This document shows, piece by piece, positions 23,669-34,711 of a stretch of 64,000 bases of DNA. The position numbers and the translations under genes are program-made. Numbering within the stretch: position 1 is the first letter of the stretch; each line of letters opens with the position of its first letter. A model generated the notes under the pieces. It saw nothing but the letters and a program-made list of their open reading frames with translations. It was not told where the DNA came from and did no database searches. This stretch comes from Zea mays (lineage: Eukaryota > Streptophyta > Magnoliopsida > Poales > Poaceae). The stretch spans positions 78,160,207-78,224,206 of the forward strand of contig NC_050098.1 in the NCBI RefSeq assembly GCF_902167145.1, in the 5' to 3' direction.

Positions 23669-25308
23669 TGTTACGCTCTTGGTGCATCAAGTCTATGTTG
23701 TGCGGTATGATCAAGGCTTTTGCATACGGAAGCTCCCATATTGATGAAATATGGGTCCAGTTGTGGTCCTCCCCGTAGCCTTGGAACCTATCATTTTCTC
23801 CTTGTTTCAGACAAGCATGCCATGCCATTATCTGCGGTGCAGTTTGCCTCTTTAGTGGCCCATTTCTGATTTTGGCTCCACTTCTGAATGCAGTAAGCGA
23901 ACTCCTTAAATCATGCTTGAATGGAGTCCAATGTCGATGAGCATCAAAGAATGACACTTTCCCACCATGCTTCAATCTGAATGCATCTGTATCATTCATA
24001 CATATGGGACATCACAACCAACCATGAACACACCATCCAGACCAATCTCCATACGCCAGCAGATCATGCACTGACCACAAATAAGCAGCGCATGGTAAAC
24101 TCCTTTTCAGTATGGCTGTCATAAGCCTTCACACCTCTCCACAATTGTTTCAGCTCTTCATATAAAGGGCGAACAAACATATTCAGCTTTGGCCCTGGAT
24201 GCTTGGGGCCTGGGATGACTAGTGCAAGGAACATGAACTCTTCTTTATTGACCAACTCAGGAAGAAGATTATATGGCACAATGAAGACAGGCCAACACGA
24301 GTAAGGGCTTGCACTGCTATTGAAAGGTGTGAATCCGTCCGTCGATAGACCAAGCCGTACACTCCTAGGGTCGTTTGCAAATTTGGGATCAAACTCGTCA
24401 AATGCCTTCCACGCATCACCGTCCGATGGATTGACCATTATGTCTGGATCAGTGACGAGACATACACCATTCTTTGGCCACGTCATATGCAGAGCTATTT
24501 CCTTGTTAAGGAACAACCTTGAAAGCCGAGGAATGATGGGCAACCAAAGAAGTTGCTTAGCTGCGACCTTCGTAACTACCAATTCACCCTCATCATTTGT
24601 CACCTCGACATATCTAGAAGCTTCGCAATGATTACAACGGTCCAGCTTGTCATCCTCCTTAAAGAATAGCATGCAACTGTTGGGACACACGTCGATCTTC
24701 TCATATGTCATCCCAAGACCAGCCAACATCTTCTTTGCGAAGTACATATTCTTTGGCAACTTATGGTTCTCCGGGAGAACCTTGCCCATCAGTTGGACGA
24801 TGTCGTTGTAAGCACTATTTGAAATGTTGTGCTTCGACTTTATCGCCATTATTCTTGTGAGAGTCCCAAGGATTGACATCTGAGTGTGCTCGTGCAGTCT
24901 CTCTTCTCCCGCGCCGAGTAGCATGAAGAATTCCTGAGCATCGCGTGGAAGCTGCCCCGGCTCCTCAGCGTTCATTTCAACCTCCCTACCAAGATCATGC
25001 AACATGTCGTCCATCCTATCATGATCGTCATCAAGTTCCACCTCCGCGTCAACGTGTCTAATAAACTCTCCATGCCGCTACCATACAAGGTAGTTTGGCA
25101 TAAACCCACTTTTGCAAAGGTGTTTCTCCATTTCTTCCTTCTTCTGAGGCCACTTGTTCTCGCAGCGATTGCAAGGACACTTCACTAGACGAACAGTTGC
25201 ATCTTTGAAAGCGTGCTCAAGAAAAGCCTTTGTTACAACCATCTATTCATTCGAATGTGCCCCATCCTTTCTCCACCTGTCATACATCACCCTCCGATCA
25301 TCGTCCAT
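23669..25308 (-). pseudogene. CACTA TNP2-like transposase (broken, 3-prime truncated)
   Basis: DDE-type cut-and-paste transposase that acts on CACTA ends in the nucleus. Starts MDDDRRVMYDRW at 25308 with the transposase-associated domain (CPCNRCEN, KHLCKSGFMPNYL), followed by a long open stretch (25041-24064). That stretch includes YNDIVQLMGKVLPE, CPNSCMLFF.., KLDRCNHCE, RLGLSTDGFTPF and LVIPGPKHPGPKLN. The next segment has MNDTDAFRLKHGGKVSFFD and LPYAKALIIPHNIDLMHQERN (23999-23690). Stops lie at about 25248 and 25076, and frameshifts near 24064. The protein stops at LMHQERN, where sequence of the second gene begins; the conserved C-terminal part is deleted. Confidence 0.85.
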
Positions 25309-25839
25309 TTCAAAGGCTAATTAAACAAAAGACAAAGAACATCAACGATCGTCCGTGGCTTAGGTGAACTCCCTATTAGGTAAAGGCCCTAAACCCACCC
25401 AAGAGTGTAGGCTAATGCTTGTGATTTGTGACATGTAGCCTACGATTGCCGCGAAATTTTGGCAGCATAACCCCGCTGCTCTCCAAGCACACGCCTGAAC
25501 ATGGTGTGTTGGAGAACAACTAGGTTACACAACCGAAATTCCGCGTCAATTGAAAGGCACATGTCACAAATCACAAGCATCGGCCTACACTCTCAGGCTA
25601 TCCAAAATACGTGGACAATTTCGGAACAGCGAACCTCACAAGCCAATGTGACGTTCGCCGTTCCCGAACGGGTGATGCATACGGTTTGCTACGGTTAACG
25701 ATTAAAACTAAACTCTAAACATTAAAAAATAACTCGGAGACAAATATGAATTTGAATTAAAGCAATCAACAGTTAAACTAATCACAACACGACAAGATGA
25801 CTAATATAAATTAATGACCTCGGGGCCTCGGCGATTATA

Positions 25840-26345
25840 CTTGCCTGATGGAGAAAATGCGGGCGGGGCGAGGCAGGCGACGGCGCAGGGAGGCCTTCGC
25901 GACGGAGCGGGCGAGCAGGGCGAGGAGGGCAGGGCGGCCGATGACGGTGCGGCGCGCCTCGACGGCGGGCGTGTGGGAGGCGGCACGGCGCAGGGAGGCC
26001 GTCGCGACGTGGCGCAGGGCGCCTCGGGCGGAGCGGCGGCGCGGCGAGGGGCGCCTCGGAAGGTGGGCGTGCGGGCGGTGGCGAGGCGTGGAGCGGGCGG
26101 CGCGGCGAGGGGCGAGGGAGGGCGGGGCGCCTCGGCAGGCGTGCGGGCAGCGGCGCGGCGTGGGGCGGGCGGCGGGGCGGGCGGGCCGCCTCGGCGGTCG
26201 GGCGGCGGTGCGGCGTGCGTGCGTGCGGGCGGCGCGGCGGGCGTGAGTGCGGGCGTGCGGGCTTGCGGGCGGCGCGGCGGGCGTGCGTGCGTGCGGGTGG
26301 CGCGGCGCGGGCGTGCGGGCAGCGCGGTGATTCAAACGAGCGAAA
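25840..26345. other. Very GC-rich simple-sequence block of CACTA
   Basis: About 500 bp dominated by GGCGGGCG/GCGGGC units on the plus strand, located between the TNP2 start and the right subterminal repeats. That is where the promoter and 5-prime exons of the minus-strand gene should be. Long open frames occur in several frames on both strands, as expected from the composition, so none is called. Several runs (for example 26163-26190) have four G-runs close together. Confidence 0.6.
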
Positions 26346-26394
26346 CGCGCGGGAGAGAAGCTGCGGGCGCGAGACCGGGGAATGATTTAGGGCC

Positions 26395-26670
26395 TTTATT
26401 TTTGTCGGCTTCACTGCGGCCGACGAAAATAGTGGTCGGTCAATGACTTATTTTCGTCGGCATGGCCCCGGCCCACGAAAATACGCCACATTTTCGTCGA
26501 TCAAGAGGCCGACGAAAATAGCTTCCGTATTTTCGTGGGCCTGCCGACGAAAATATTCCCCGGCCCACGAAAATACTCCACATTTTCGTCGGTCACGAGG
26601 CCGACGAAAGTAACTTCCGTATTAATTTTCGTGGGCCGGCCGACGAAAATATCCCGGCCCACGAAAATAT
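26395..26670 (-). repeat. CACTA right subterminal repeats
   Basis: A dozen or so copies of TATTTTCGTCGGC, GCCGACGAAAATA and the variant CCCACGAAAATA, in both orientations, matching the left end array. The terminal CACTA inverted repeat that should follow is not present. Confidence 0.85.
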
Positions 26671-26680
26671 CCCGGCTCTA

Positions 26681-28131
26681 CAAACTGAATATAGAAATAA
26701 ACAATACACCACACAATAAAATACAACAAATAAACAGTCGCATGGCACAGGGCTCGCATCTACGGCTATGCGAGAAAGAAATTACAATGGTCGAGGCTAC
26801 GCTCGAAATGTCATTACGTTAAGCAGCTATGGATTAAAATATTTGTATAAACATAATCATATTAATTTAACAATCACGCTATGCATAAAAAAAATTATGC
26901 TACATACTTAATTATTATAAACAACTCTAGGTAAATTTAAAAGATCGTCGCGCGACAAAGCGCAAAACACAATGTATAATTTAAACGGAACTAATACTGA
27001 TCGTCGCGCGATGAAGCGCGCGACGCAACATGACCCAAACTGAAATTAAAATGTATTGTCGCGCGATGAAGCGCGCGATAGCACACAAGGATTAAACTAA
27101 AATTAAAACAAATCATCCCGCAACGAAGCGCGCGATGCAACACTTAAACTAAACTTAAATTAAAACGAATCGTCGCGCGAGACGCTACACGGGAATTAAT
27201 CTAAATTTAAATAAATCGACGTGCGATGAAGCGCGCGACGGCAGAAGCTAATTAAACTGAATTTAAAACGAAACATCGCTCGACAAAACACGCGACGCAA
27301 CACATTACCTAAGCTGAATTTAAAATGAACCGTCGCGCAACGAAGCGCGCGACGCAGTACATGAATTCAACTGAATTCAAAACTGAATTTAAACGTTACT
27401 ACGCGCGCTAGGGCTGCGCGCATGGGGTTAGGGCAGCGCGTGCGGGGGCGGGGTTGCGCACATGGCAAACTATCGTGCGCCTACGCCAGGACAAACGCGC
27501 GTGCCTGCGCCGGGCCAGCCACGCCACGCCATGGCCGGACAGCCGCGCAAGGGCGGGCCGCGCAGGGGCAGGGGCTCGCTGGGGGAAGGGCTCGGATAGG
27601 GGAGAGGGAGGGAGAAGGAGAGAAGAGTGGAGAGGGGAAGCTCACCTCGGGGCTCGACAAACAACGGCAACTGCTCACCAGGATCCAACCTATGGCAAGG
27701 AGAGGTGGAAGAGAGGGAGAGGGAGGTTATTGCGCGGGAAAGAAAGAATGAGGGGAGAGGGTGGGGCGTGCCTAGGGGAGGGGCGCCAGCGCGCGTGCGC
27801 CTAGGCAGGGGTGGGCCACGCCATGGGCCAGGCCGGGCCGACTACCCACTACTCGCTCTCGCCTGCTTCTAATCGAGATTAAATCACGAATCGAAAACCA
27901 AAACTAGACAAACACACGATTAGGCACAACATCAGACAAAATAAATATGTTTCGGCATGATGCAACAACAATATCAACTTAGGTTTTGTTTACACGCTAT
28001 ACGAACACCAGTCTCTATATTGTTTTGAAAATAGGAGGAAGGAGCAAAACAGGAAGAGAAAAAGAGAGTAGCGCATGTATTTGGTGAATATTGGAGAAGA
28101 AAATTTATACCCCTAAATTTAGGGCGTTACA
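26681..28131 (-). repeat. Gypsy LTR E, fragment right of the CACTA element
   Basis: The 5-prime part of the minus-strand E LTR: it starts TGTAACGCCCTAAATTTAGG at 28131, just after a polypurine tract. It contains a GC-rich leader (27420-27830) and the palindromic 57 bp tandem repeat (26943-27400). Short open frames in the GC-rich part are compositional. The exact join to the CACTA remnant near 26680 is approximate. Confidence 0.7.
26943..27400. repeat. 57 bp tandem repeat with palindromic core
   Basis: Eight units start at about 26943, 26999, 27056, 27113, 27170, 27216, 27273 and 27330. Spacing is 55-57 bp except one 46 bp unit. Each has a GC-rich core like CGTCGCGCGATGAAGCGCGC (an imperfect inverted repeat around ATGAA) followed by an AT-rich spacer (AACTAAAATTAAAAC-like). 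Cores and spacers both vary, so the array is old. Confidence 0.85.
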
Positions 28132-28147
28132 AACCTATCCCCTTAAA
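28132..28147 (-). other. Polypurine tract of element E
   Basis: On the minus strand TTTTAAGGGGATAGG directly precedes the LTR start TGTAACGCCC. Confidence 0.7.
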
Positions 28148-28159
28148 AGAATCTTGCCT

Positions 28160-29137
28160 TCAAGATTCAAGGTTGGCTAGCAAAGAGTTCAGATAATTGG
28201 CCACCAAATCATCTTCACGCTCCCAAGTTGCTTCCTCCTCAGAGTGGTGACCCCATCTGACTTTGCACATCCTGATAGTGTTTCTCCTGGTGACCCTGTC
28301 TATAGTCTCAAGAATCTACATTGGCTTCTCTATGTAGGTCAAGTCTTCTTGGACTTTCAGACCTTCCATAGGCAACTGCTCCTCTGGCGCATGTAGACAC
28401 TTCTTCAACTGAGACACATGAAAGATATCATGCACCGCTAACAAATCTTCTGGCAAACTGAGCTGATAGGCCACTTCTCCACGCTTCGCGAGAATCTGAT
28501 ACAGACCAACATATCGGGGTGCTAGCTTGCCTTTGACTCTGAACCTTCTGACTCCTCTGATAGGCGATACCTTCAGGTAGACAAAATCTCCCACTTCAAA
28601 ACTCAACTTTCTTCTTCTTGTTTCTACATAACTTCGCTGCCTTGATTGTGCTATCTTCAAATTCTCCTGAACCATTTTGATGTTCTCTTCAGCTTCAGGA
28701 AAAATGTCGAGCCCAAACACTTGCTTTTCTCCAGGTTGATCCCAATGCAACAGAGTTCTACAACTCCTCCCATAAAGCGCCTGAAATGGTGACATCTTCA
28801 AACTGGCCTGCTAACTGTTGTTATAGGAAAATTCTGCAAAAGGTAGCCTCTTATCCCATCTGTACTTTTCTTGCAACACACAGGCTCTCAACATATCTTC
28901 TAGGATTTGATTAGTCCTTTCAGTCTGACCGTCTGTCTGCGGGTGCTAAGCTGAGCTAAAATTCAAATGTGTACCCAAGGCTTCATGCAACCGCTGCCAA
29001 AAATGAGAGGTGACCTATGTTCCTCGGTCTGACACTATCTTCTTTGGCACACCATGAAGACAAACAATCCAGGACATGTACAGCTCTGCTAATACTATAC
29101 TGCTGTAGATAGTCATGATAGGTATGAAGTGGGCTGA
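28160..29137 (-). pseudogene. Gypsy integrase C-terminus and chromodomain, element E
   Basis: End of a chromovirus pol on the minus strand. Visible in order: the second integrase aspartate in IVSDRGT, the TERTNQILEDMLRACVL block, FAEFSYNNSQQASLKMSPFQALYGR, the KGKLAPRYVGLYQIL barrel, IHDIFHVSQLKKCL-like, and a chromodomain (IRMCKVRWGHHSEEEATWEREDDL). The reading closes with TGA at 28160-28162. An in-frame stop follows EKPM near 28314 and another break lies near 28810. Upstream sequence is cut at 29138 by the F-type LTR. The chromodomain assigns it to the chromovirus clade. Confidence 0.85.
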
Positions 29138-29468
29138 TGTCACACCCGGATTTAAGGGACAAAGCCGGGTGCATCTCATATATGTGCCAAAGCAAACAAC
29201 ACATATAATAACAGAATGTATAGAGATAAATGTCACAATATAATCATAGTACTTATTACATAGCGGAAGTCTTACAAAATAAAAGATAAATATAGATCAA
29301 ACTAAAGCTCATCCTTGGCGCCATAAAGTCAACTAGGAGACGCCACCTAGATCAAATCGAACTCCTCGTTGTGTGGCTCCTCTTGAACCACCTGTTCTTC
29401 TCCTATGGGGGTGTGAGACAGCAAGGGTGAGCTCACACATGTTCATCGCTCAACAAGTTGTGGGGAAT
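29138..29468 (-). repeat. Gypsy LTR F, 3-prime terminal fragment
   Basis: Reads TGTCACACCCGG at its left boundary, i.e. the minus-strand LTR ends CCGGGTGTGACA. It interrupts the integrase of element E at GGGCTGA. It contains no coding sequence and is itself interrupted at 29469 by the plus-strand solo LTR. Confidence 0.65.
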
Positions 29469-30327
29469 TGTAACACCCCAGGTGTTACCATGGCCATGGC
29501 ACCTTCATGCACTAATGAATGTGGTCACATGTGGAAGAAACTTTAGAAGAAGAGCATAAAACCCTAGGGACCATGTATTAGCCAAGAATGTTAATGACCA
29601 AAAGCATTACCCAAGCCTTGTACCAATATCACCTTGGGCAAAGGAGGATTAAACCCTAGACCCCTCTTGACTCCTTAACTCCTAAAACCATGGATTGAAA
29701 GGGGGGAAAGATTAAGCAAATGTGCAAATCATGACCTAACCTTTGGCCAAAGTTAAGTAACATATTAATCTACAAATATAGAGAGGAAACATTGCAAAAA
29801 GACCCCTTAAGAAACCCCAAATCCATTCCTTAAATAGAGAGAGAGCTAGAGCTCTCTAATTCTCTCTAAGTCAAATTTTAACCCTAATCCAAAGATCAGA
29901 CGTGTTCACTTAGCAAATGGCACCAAAACCACTTAGTCTGAATACCAAAAATGTACCAAACCACCTAAGGCACCCCCTGGAAAAATTTGAACCCAAGTCA
30001 AACTCATTTGACATGTCTTGGCATCATTTTTGTCGCGAAGTGGGCAGGGAGACAAGCCAGATTTGGCGTCCTCATATCTTCTAACCTAGAGCTTATCTTC
30101 CCTTGGAACTCACATACAAGAGATAGCCATAGGTGCCAGGAAGAGACATGCGCTGGATTTTTGCCAAGATTCGCACGCTAGCGATCTTGGCGAGCTGTTG
30201 AACACGGGCAGATGAACACTTCCACGTGTTCGACGCACTCTGACCGCGCCAGAGCACGCCCGCGCCCGACCTCGCGTGCTCCGCGCCGCGCTGAGCCGCG
30301 CCCGTGTCCCCTGCTCGCGCCCACGTC

Positions 30328-30334
30328 TATAAAG
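30328..30334 (+). promoter_or_regulatory. TATA box of D-solo LTR
   Basis: TATAAAG in the context CGTCTATAAAGTCCCCTC; the same position in LTR-M reads TATAAAGCCCCC on the minus strand. Confidence 0.65.
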
Positions 30335-32307
30335 TCCCCTCAGGCGTCGACCGTACTCCTCCGCGCACGCTCGACCTCACCGGAGCCCGAAACCACCGGC
30401 GTTTGCCCCGTGCATGGCGTGCCTGTGGCCACCCGAGCCCCAGCCACCGTAGACCGGCCAACAGAGCCCTTCCCAGCCACGCCCGACCCTTGGAAGAGAC
30501 CGTGCATGCCTCGGTGAAGCTCCCCGAGCAAGGAATCGGACCTTGCTTCGCTGGAGAATCCAGTCCACGGTCGCCGGACTTCGCCCGACCGTCGGTGAAC
30601 GTAGACCGGGTAAATCCCTGCCCCATTCTCGATTCCTTATGCAAATAGCCTCTACGTCACCCCATGGAGCTCATCGTGCCATTTGATTGAACTAGATCGC
30701 TGCGGTTTAGCCGGAACACCCGCCGCCGACGAGATCACCCGCCTGCGCATGTGGACCGGACGATTTCGGCCACCACCGCCGTCGAGCCATACACCGTTGT
30801 GACCGCCAGGACCTTCCGGAGCCAACCCCGCCCCTCGCCGGACCTCTCTTGCCGCCGGTAAGCCGCTTCGCCCTTTTCTTTCCCGCGGGTACTATTTGCA
30901 TTAGGGGAAGGACAACGGGGAAGAAGAAGGAAAGGTCGGGGGGATTTTTGAACTGTTAGTGACTCAGGGGAATAGTGGCGCAGGGGGTAGATTTGAGTGG
31001 GTTGATTTGGATTAAACCCAGGGTCCTCGGTGTAAACTGTTTTTCCAGGAATCCTTTTAATAATCTGATTTAAATTCAAACAGAACTTGAAAAATTCGTA
31101 ACTTCTGTTTTGTTCACCCAAATCGAGTCAAACCAATTTTGCCAGATCTTAAATAATGTAAACTACTTAAGAAAATATAAAACCCCTAAGTGTTACAGAA
31201 AACTTTAAAGTTTTGATTTAAATAACTAACTGGTCAAAAGCTAAAAGAAATAGGGAAAAATAGCTACACTATTTGACTGAGGTTAAGAAAATTTAGAGAA
31301 GTACTTAATCACCTACTAACCTGTTTAAAAATGATAAACCCCTCTCTATACCCCATTAAGGTAGAGTTTGTCATTTAAGTCACCTTGTGCTTAAAGTTAA
31401 AGAAAATAGAAAAGGTAATTTAAATAAAGAACCAGGGAGCACCCACATTTTGTTAGTTTACTTATTCAGTATAGTTCACTAGAAAAATTTATTATATCCT
31501 GGTTTAGTATAAAATAAATAGGATACATTTTATTTTAAGAAAACAAGGAAAACTTAGAAAAACCTTAGAAAAATAACCCCAAAAAAGAAAACACCCCAAA
31601 CCTTGGGATAACTAATGTTTTGTTGTTAAGACCATAGGAAAAATATGAAATCTGTTGTTTGACATTTTTCAAATAACAAGATAGTAGTAAGTGCCTTTTT
31701 GACATTAAACTTTAGAAAATCACAACTAAATAACCACCAAATAACTTTCTGTGATTTTTGGCACAGAAGCATGTTATTACTGTGAGATACCAGCAAAAAT
31801 GACCCTTCGGACAGAACCCACACCTAGTTAAGAGTTGTAGTGCAAAGTGACCCCCTTTGCCCCAACTTTTGTTATTTTGTCCAGGGCATACTCTATTTAT
31901 TCTGGACCTCAACTTCATAGGACAAACTACAATGACCAATAGTAACCTACTGTAAATTTTCTAGAATTTTTGGAATAGGTGAAATCACTGTTGTAGTTCA
32001 AACCCACCTAAAATTCATAAATAGAAAATGAAAAAGGAAATTAATAATGGAGAGTAATATCATTTTAACCCAACCAGCAAAGCCCCTCATTGTCTACTAA
32101 AACATCTAAGGGAAATCCAAGTTCAATTCACTATGCTTATCCCTGGGCAAAACCCAAACCTAAATTGATAAGCATACACCACTAAGAGCCACGCATGACC
32201 AAGAAACCCTAAGTTACTAACTGACATAGTTTTCCTTCACTTAGCATAATGTTTACTAAATCCTTCATAATCATGGCATACATATTCTTACTCATTGCAT
32301 TCGATAG

Positions 32308-32437
32308 ATTGCAAGTTCGCTGACGAAGAGTACGTCCTTGTGCCGGAGCAAGGTGTTGCTTAGGAGGTAGCCCCGGATCCAGCACCAGAGCCTGCACCAG
32401 AGGATCTGCCTGCCCCCGCTTTGGAAGGCAAGCCTCG
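32308..32437 (+). other. Exon-like open segment in D-solo LTR
   Basis: 130 nt between CGATAG and GT. Translation runs CKFADEEYVLVPEQGVA, then a stop (TAG where the sister copies have CAG), then EVAPDPAPEPAPEDLPAPALEGKPR. Same length and phase as 36100-36229 and 57203-57332. Confidence 0.5.
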
Positions 32438-32957
32438 GTTTTATGCATAACCTGTTCTATATGATATTTTACTACACTTAATGTTTGTAGGCTTGTATTG
32501 TGCACTTAAGTGTAGGAGTCGATTGAAACCCTAGTTGCATGATCTCAGGAATCCTATTGAGATGAATACTAGTCTGCTAGGTCGAGTAGAAGTCGAGTGA
32601 TTTTTCTAGCACTCGCGCGAGGTCAGGACATTGATTTTACCCACTTTCATATCATACGGATGTTGGTCTGTGGACACGGATCCATGGGGATGCGTGGTCT
32701 ACGAGATGAAAATTGGAATAAGGATTAACGTGCGGATACCTGTGTCAAGCGTTTGAACGTACAAAACACATACCGAGAAATATGGTAAATCGGTAAGCCT
32801 AGTACCTGAGTGAACCTGCCCGCAGACTTTACCCCTCACGCGACCTGAGACGTGGTCTCCCATTCCGGTTATGGTGGGTTTCCCATTTAAGTGTGGTCTA
32901 GCCTCTAAGGCGGGACTTAGGCACTTAAGTTGGAATAATTCGGGCAGTTCCGCCACA

Positions 32958-34711
32958 GCAATAATGTGGTATGAACTCACCAAAGGTGGGAGTTCATGTG
33001 ATGTGTAAAGCTGATCAACAATAAGGGTTAAACTGAGCATTGCTTTTAATAAGTTGGCCAAATTTTATTAGCAGTTACTAAATGTAAGTGAATACTAAAC
33101 CATAATAAGAATAATAGAACAAAATTAATAAATAATCCCATGCAATGCAAATGACAAATTGAATTTAAGTTCCATAAATTAATCATGCGAGAGTCCTGAG
33201 CTGCTCTTAACTGTGAGCTCGACTAGTATACCAGTTTTACACTCTGCAGAGGTTGTTCCCTGTACCAACAAGTCATGTATCCCATGTCGCCAGGGTTTGC
33301 AAGGCCCTTAGACACTACCGAGGTGAATGGCTAGGGATCCACTACGAGGCCTTTTCAAAGTTCCACTAGCTTTCGAAAACCCGCTACAGTTTATGGGAAG
33401 AGCACTTCCAAGAATCCCTCGTCTGACCACCATCGCTGCAAAATCAACCCGAGAACCTCCCTGTATGCAACTCCCCTACTGCCCTTGCCCCTTTTGGGTA
33501 AGGTAGTCTTCCACTAGCTTTCCTAATTAGTCAGCCAAGGGTGTCCCATTCCACCCTTGTGGTGGCACGTGTTTCGCAAGTTAAGCTCCATGTTCCAATT
33601 AAAGATAATGATCTTGACATAAACATAAATAAAATAACAGAATAACTGGAACATGGATATAATGAAATATTAACCCAAAACCATGTAAAGCAATGGCAGA
33701 ACTACCCAAATGATTCAGGGATAAACAAGGTAAAAGGATAACCAGTCTAGGGTAACCTATTGGGTCCCATCCAAATTAAATGATTATAAAGAACATTATT
33801 GGGTAATAAAAGTTATCAAGGGCACAACTTGCCTGGCACTTGAGATTCCAAGTACCAGGATGATTCTTCAGATCCTCATGACCTTACTACTAGTCGTAGA
33901 AATACAAACAAACATGGTATAGAAAAAATTAACATCACACCAGACATAGGTACAAACTTAATAATAATAATCTACGCGTTGCTACGAGATCGTGGAATCG
34001 AGAACCACTAAAATCGGAGTTACGGTCATCAAATTATGATGTGATTTAATGGTTAAAACTAAGTTCTATGTTTATTTTATAATCCCAGAGAAAAGATAAC
34101 CTATAGTAGTAATTAGTTCAACTTTAATCTATATTATAAATTGACCATAGATCACATTTTAGTAGATAATGATGAGCAGATTAACAAGACTAACCAACAC
34201 AAGTTAAATAAAGATCTAATCATAAAATAATGATACATGGTATAATAAATGTTGTTATTGCATAGTAAATATTTATACGAGACTAACACTACTTGAATGG
34301 ATCAAATCGGAGTTATGGATTGTGAGTTATGAATTTCTGAAGGTTATATGTGCCTCGCATAAGATTCATTAAGAAATAAATTTTATTACTGTTTTCATGC
34401 CAAAACAAAGACACTAGGTGATACAAAATAACATTACAAAATTTAGAAACTAGAATGGATTCATTTGGACTTAATATGAATTTTCTAGGGGTTAAACAAA
34501 TTCTAGTAATTATTTTTACATTAAATATCAATTTCTCAATTAGTTTCTCTGTTATATCAAATATTTGGACTGAGTGCCAATTACCAGAGAGTTCCGGGGT
34601 GAAAATATAAAATTTCTATAGACTCAGACGGTCACTAGAACGGACCGCGGGTTGATTCAGTAAAAACTGAGGGGCTCTTTTGTTAAATCTATCAGCCGAA
34701 AGGGTATCACC
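32958..34711 (-). repeat. Gypsy LTR F, second fragment
   Basis: Continuation of the F-type LTR after the nested solo LTR. 33190-33600 matches E-type LTR sequence at 20730-21180. Mostly AT-rich, with no coding region of note. It is cut at 34712 by the start of the Tekay-like array; the last bases TCACC would be that array's target duplication, whose partner is off-window. Confidence 0.6.

Larger units (their letters stand above)
21331..26680 (-). mobile_element. CACTA (En/Spm-type) DNA transposon, right end missing
   Basis: Starts with the diagnostic CACTACAGGAAA at 21331, followed by subterminal repeats of the TATTTTCGTCGGC type in both orientations (21345-21655). Similar repeats recur at 26395-26670 on the far side. 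Between them lie, on the minus strand, remnants of both CACTA genes: a TNP2-like transposase and a Transposase_24-type protein. No TTTCCTGTAGTG terminus is found after 26670; the repeats stop at CGGCTCTACAAACTG. The right terminus was therefore lost and the copy cannot transpose by itself. Confidence 0.88.
29469..32957 (+). mobile_element. Solo LTR D-solo (3.49 kb, Tekay/Del-like)
   Basis: Begins TGTAACACCCCAGGTGTTAC and ends CCGCCACA, with flanking GGAAT (29464-29468) and GCAAT (32958-32962), a target duplication with one mismatch. It aligns with the LTRs at 34712-43688 and 55813-60175 but in the opposite orientation. Relative to them it lacks several hundred bases near 32880: the GGTTATGGTGGGT block joins directly to the TTAAGTGTGGTCTAG block. 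Layout: TATA box at 30328, GC-rich leader, AT-rich middle, exon-like segment at 32308. No internal domain, hence solo. Confidence 0.85.

Noticed and set aside
25814..26446. 210-codon open frame on the plus strand in the GC-rich CACTA block
   Set aside because: Several overlapping long frames occur on both strands; the sequence is GGCGGGCG simple repeat and the product is low-complexity A/G/R. Compositional artefact.
26943..27400. Regularly spaced palindromic repeats considered as a CRISPR array
   Set aside because: Plant nuclear context. Cores and spacers are both degenerate versions of one 57 bp unit, so it is a plain tandem repeat, and there are no cas genes.
30212..30648. About 100-codon plus-strand frames in the D-solo leader, similar in LTR-M and LTR-L
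   Set aside because: They run across the TATA box, so no transcript would contain the start. Similarity follows from shared LTR ancestry and GC-rich composition.
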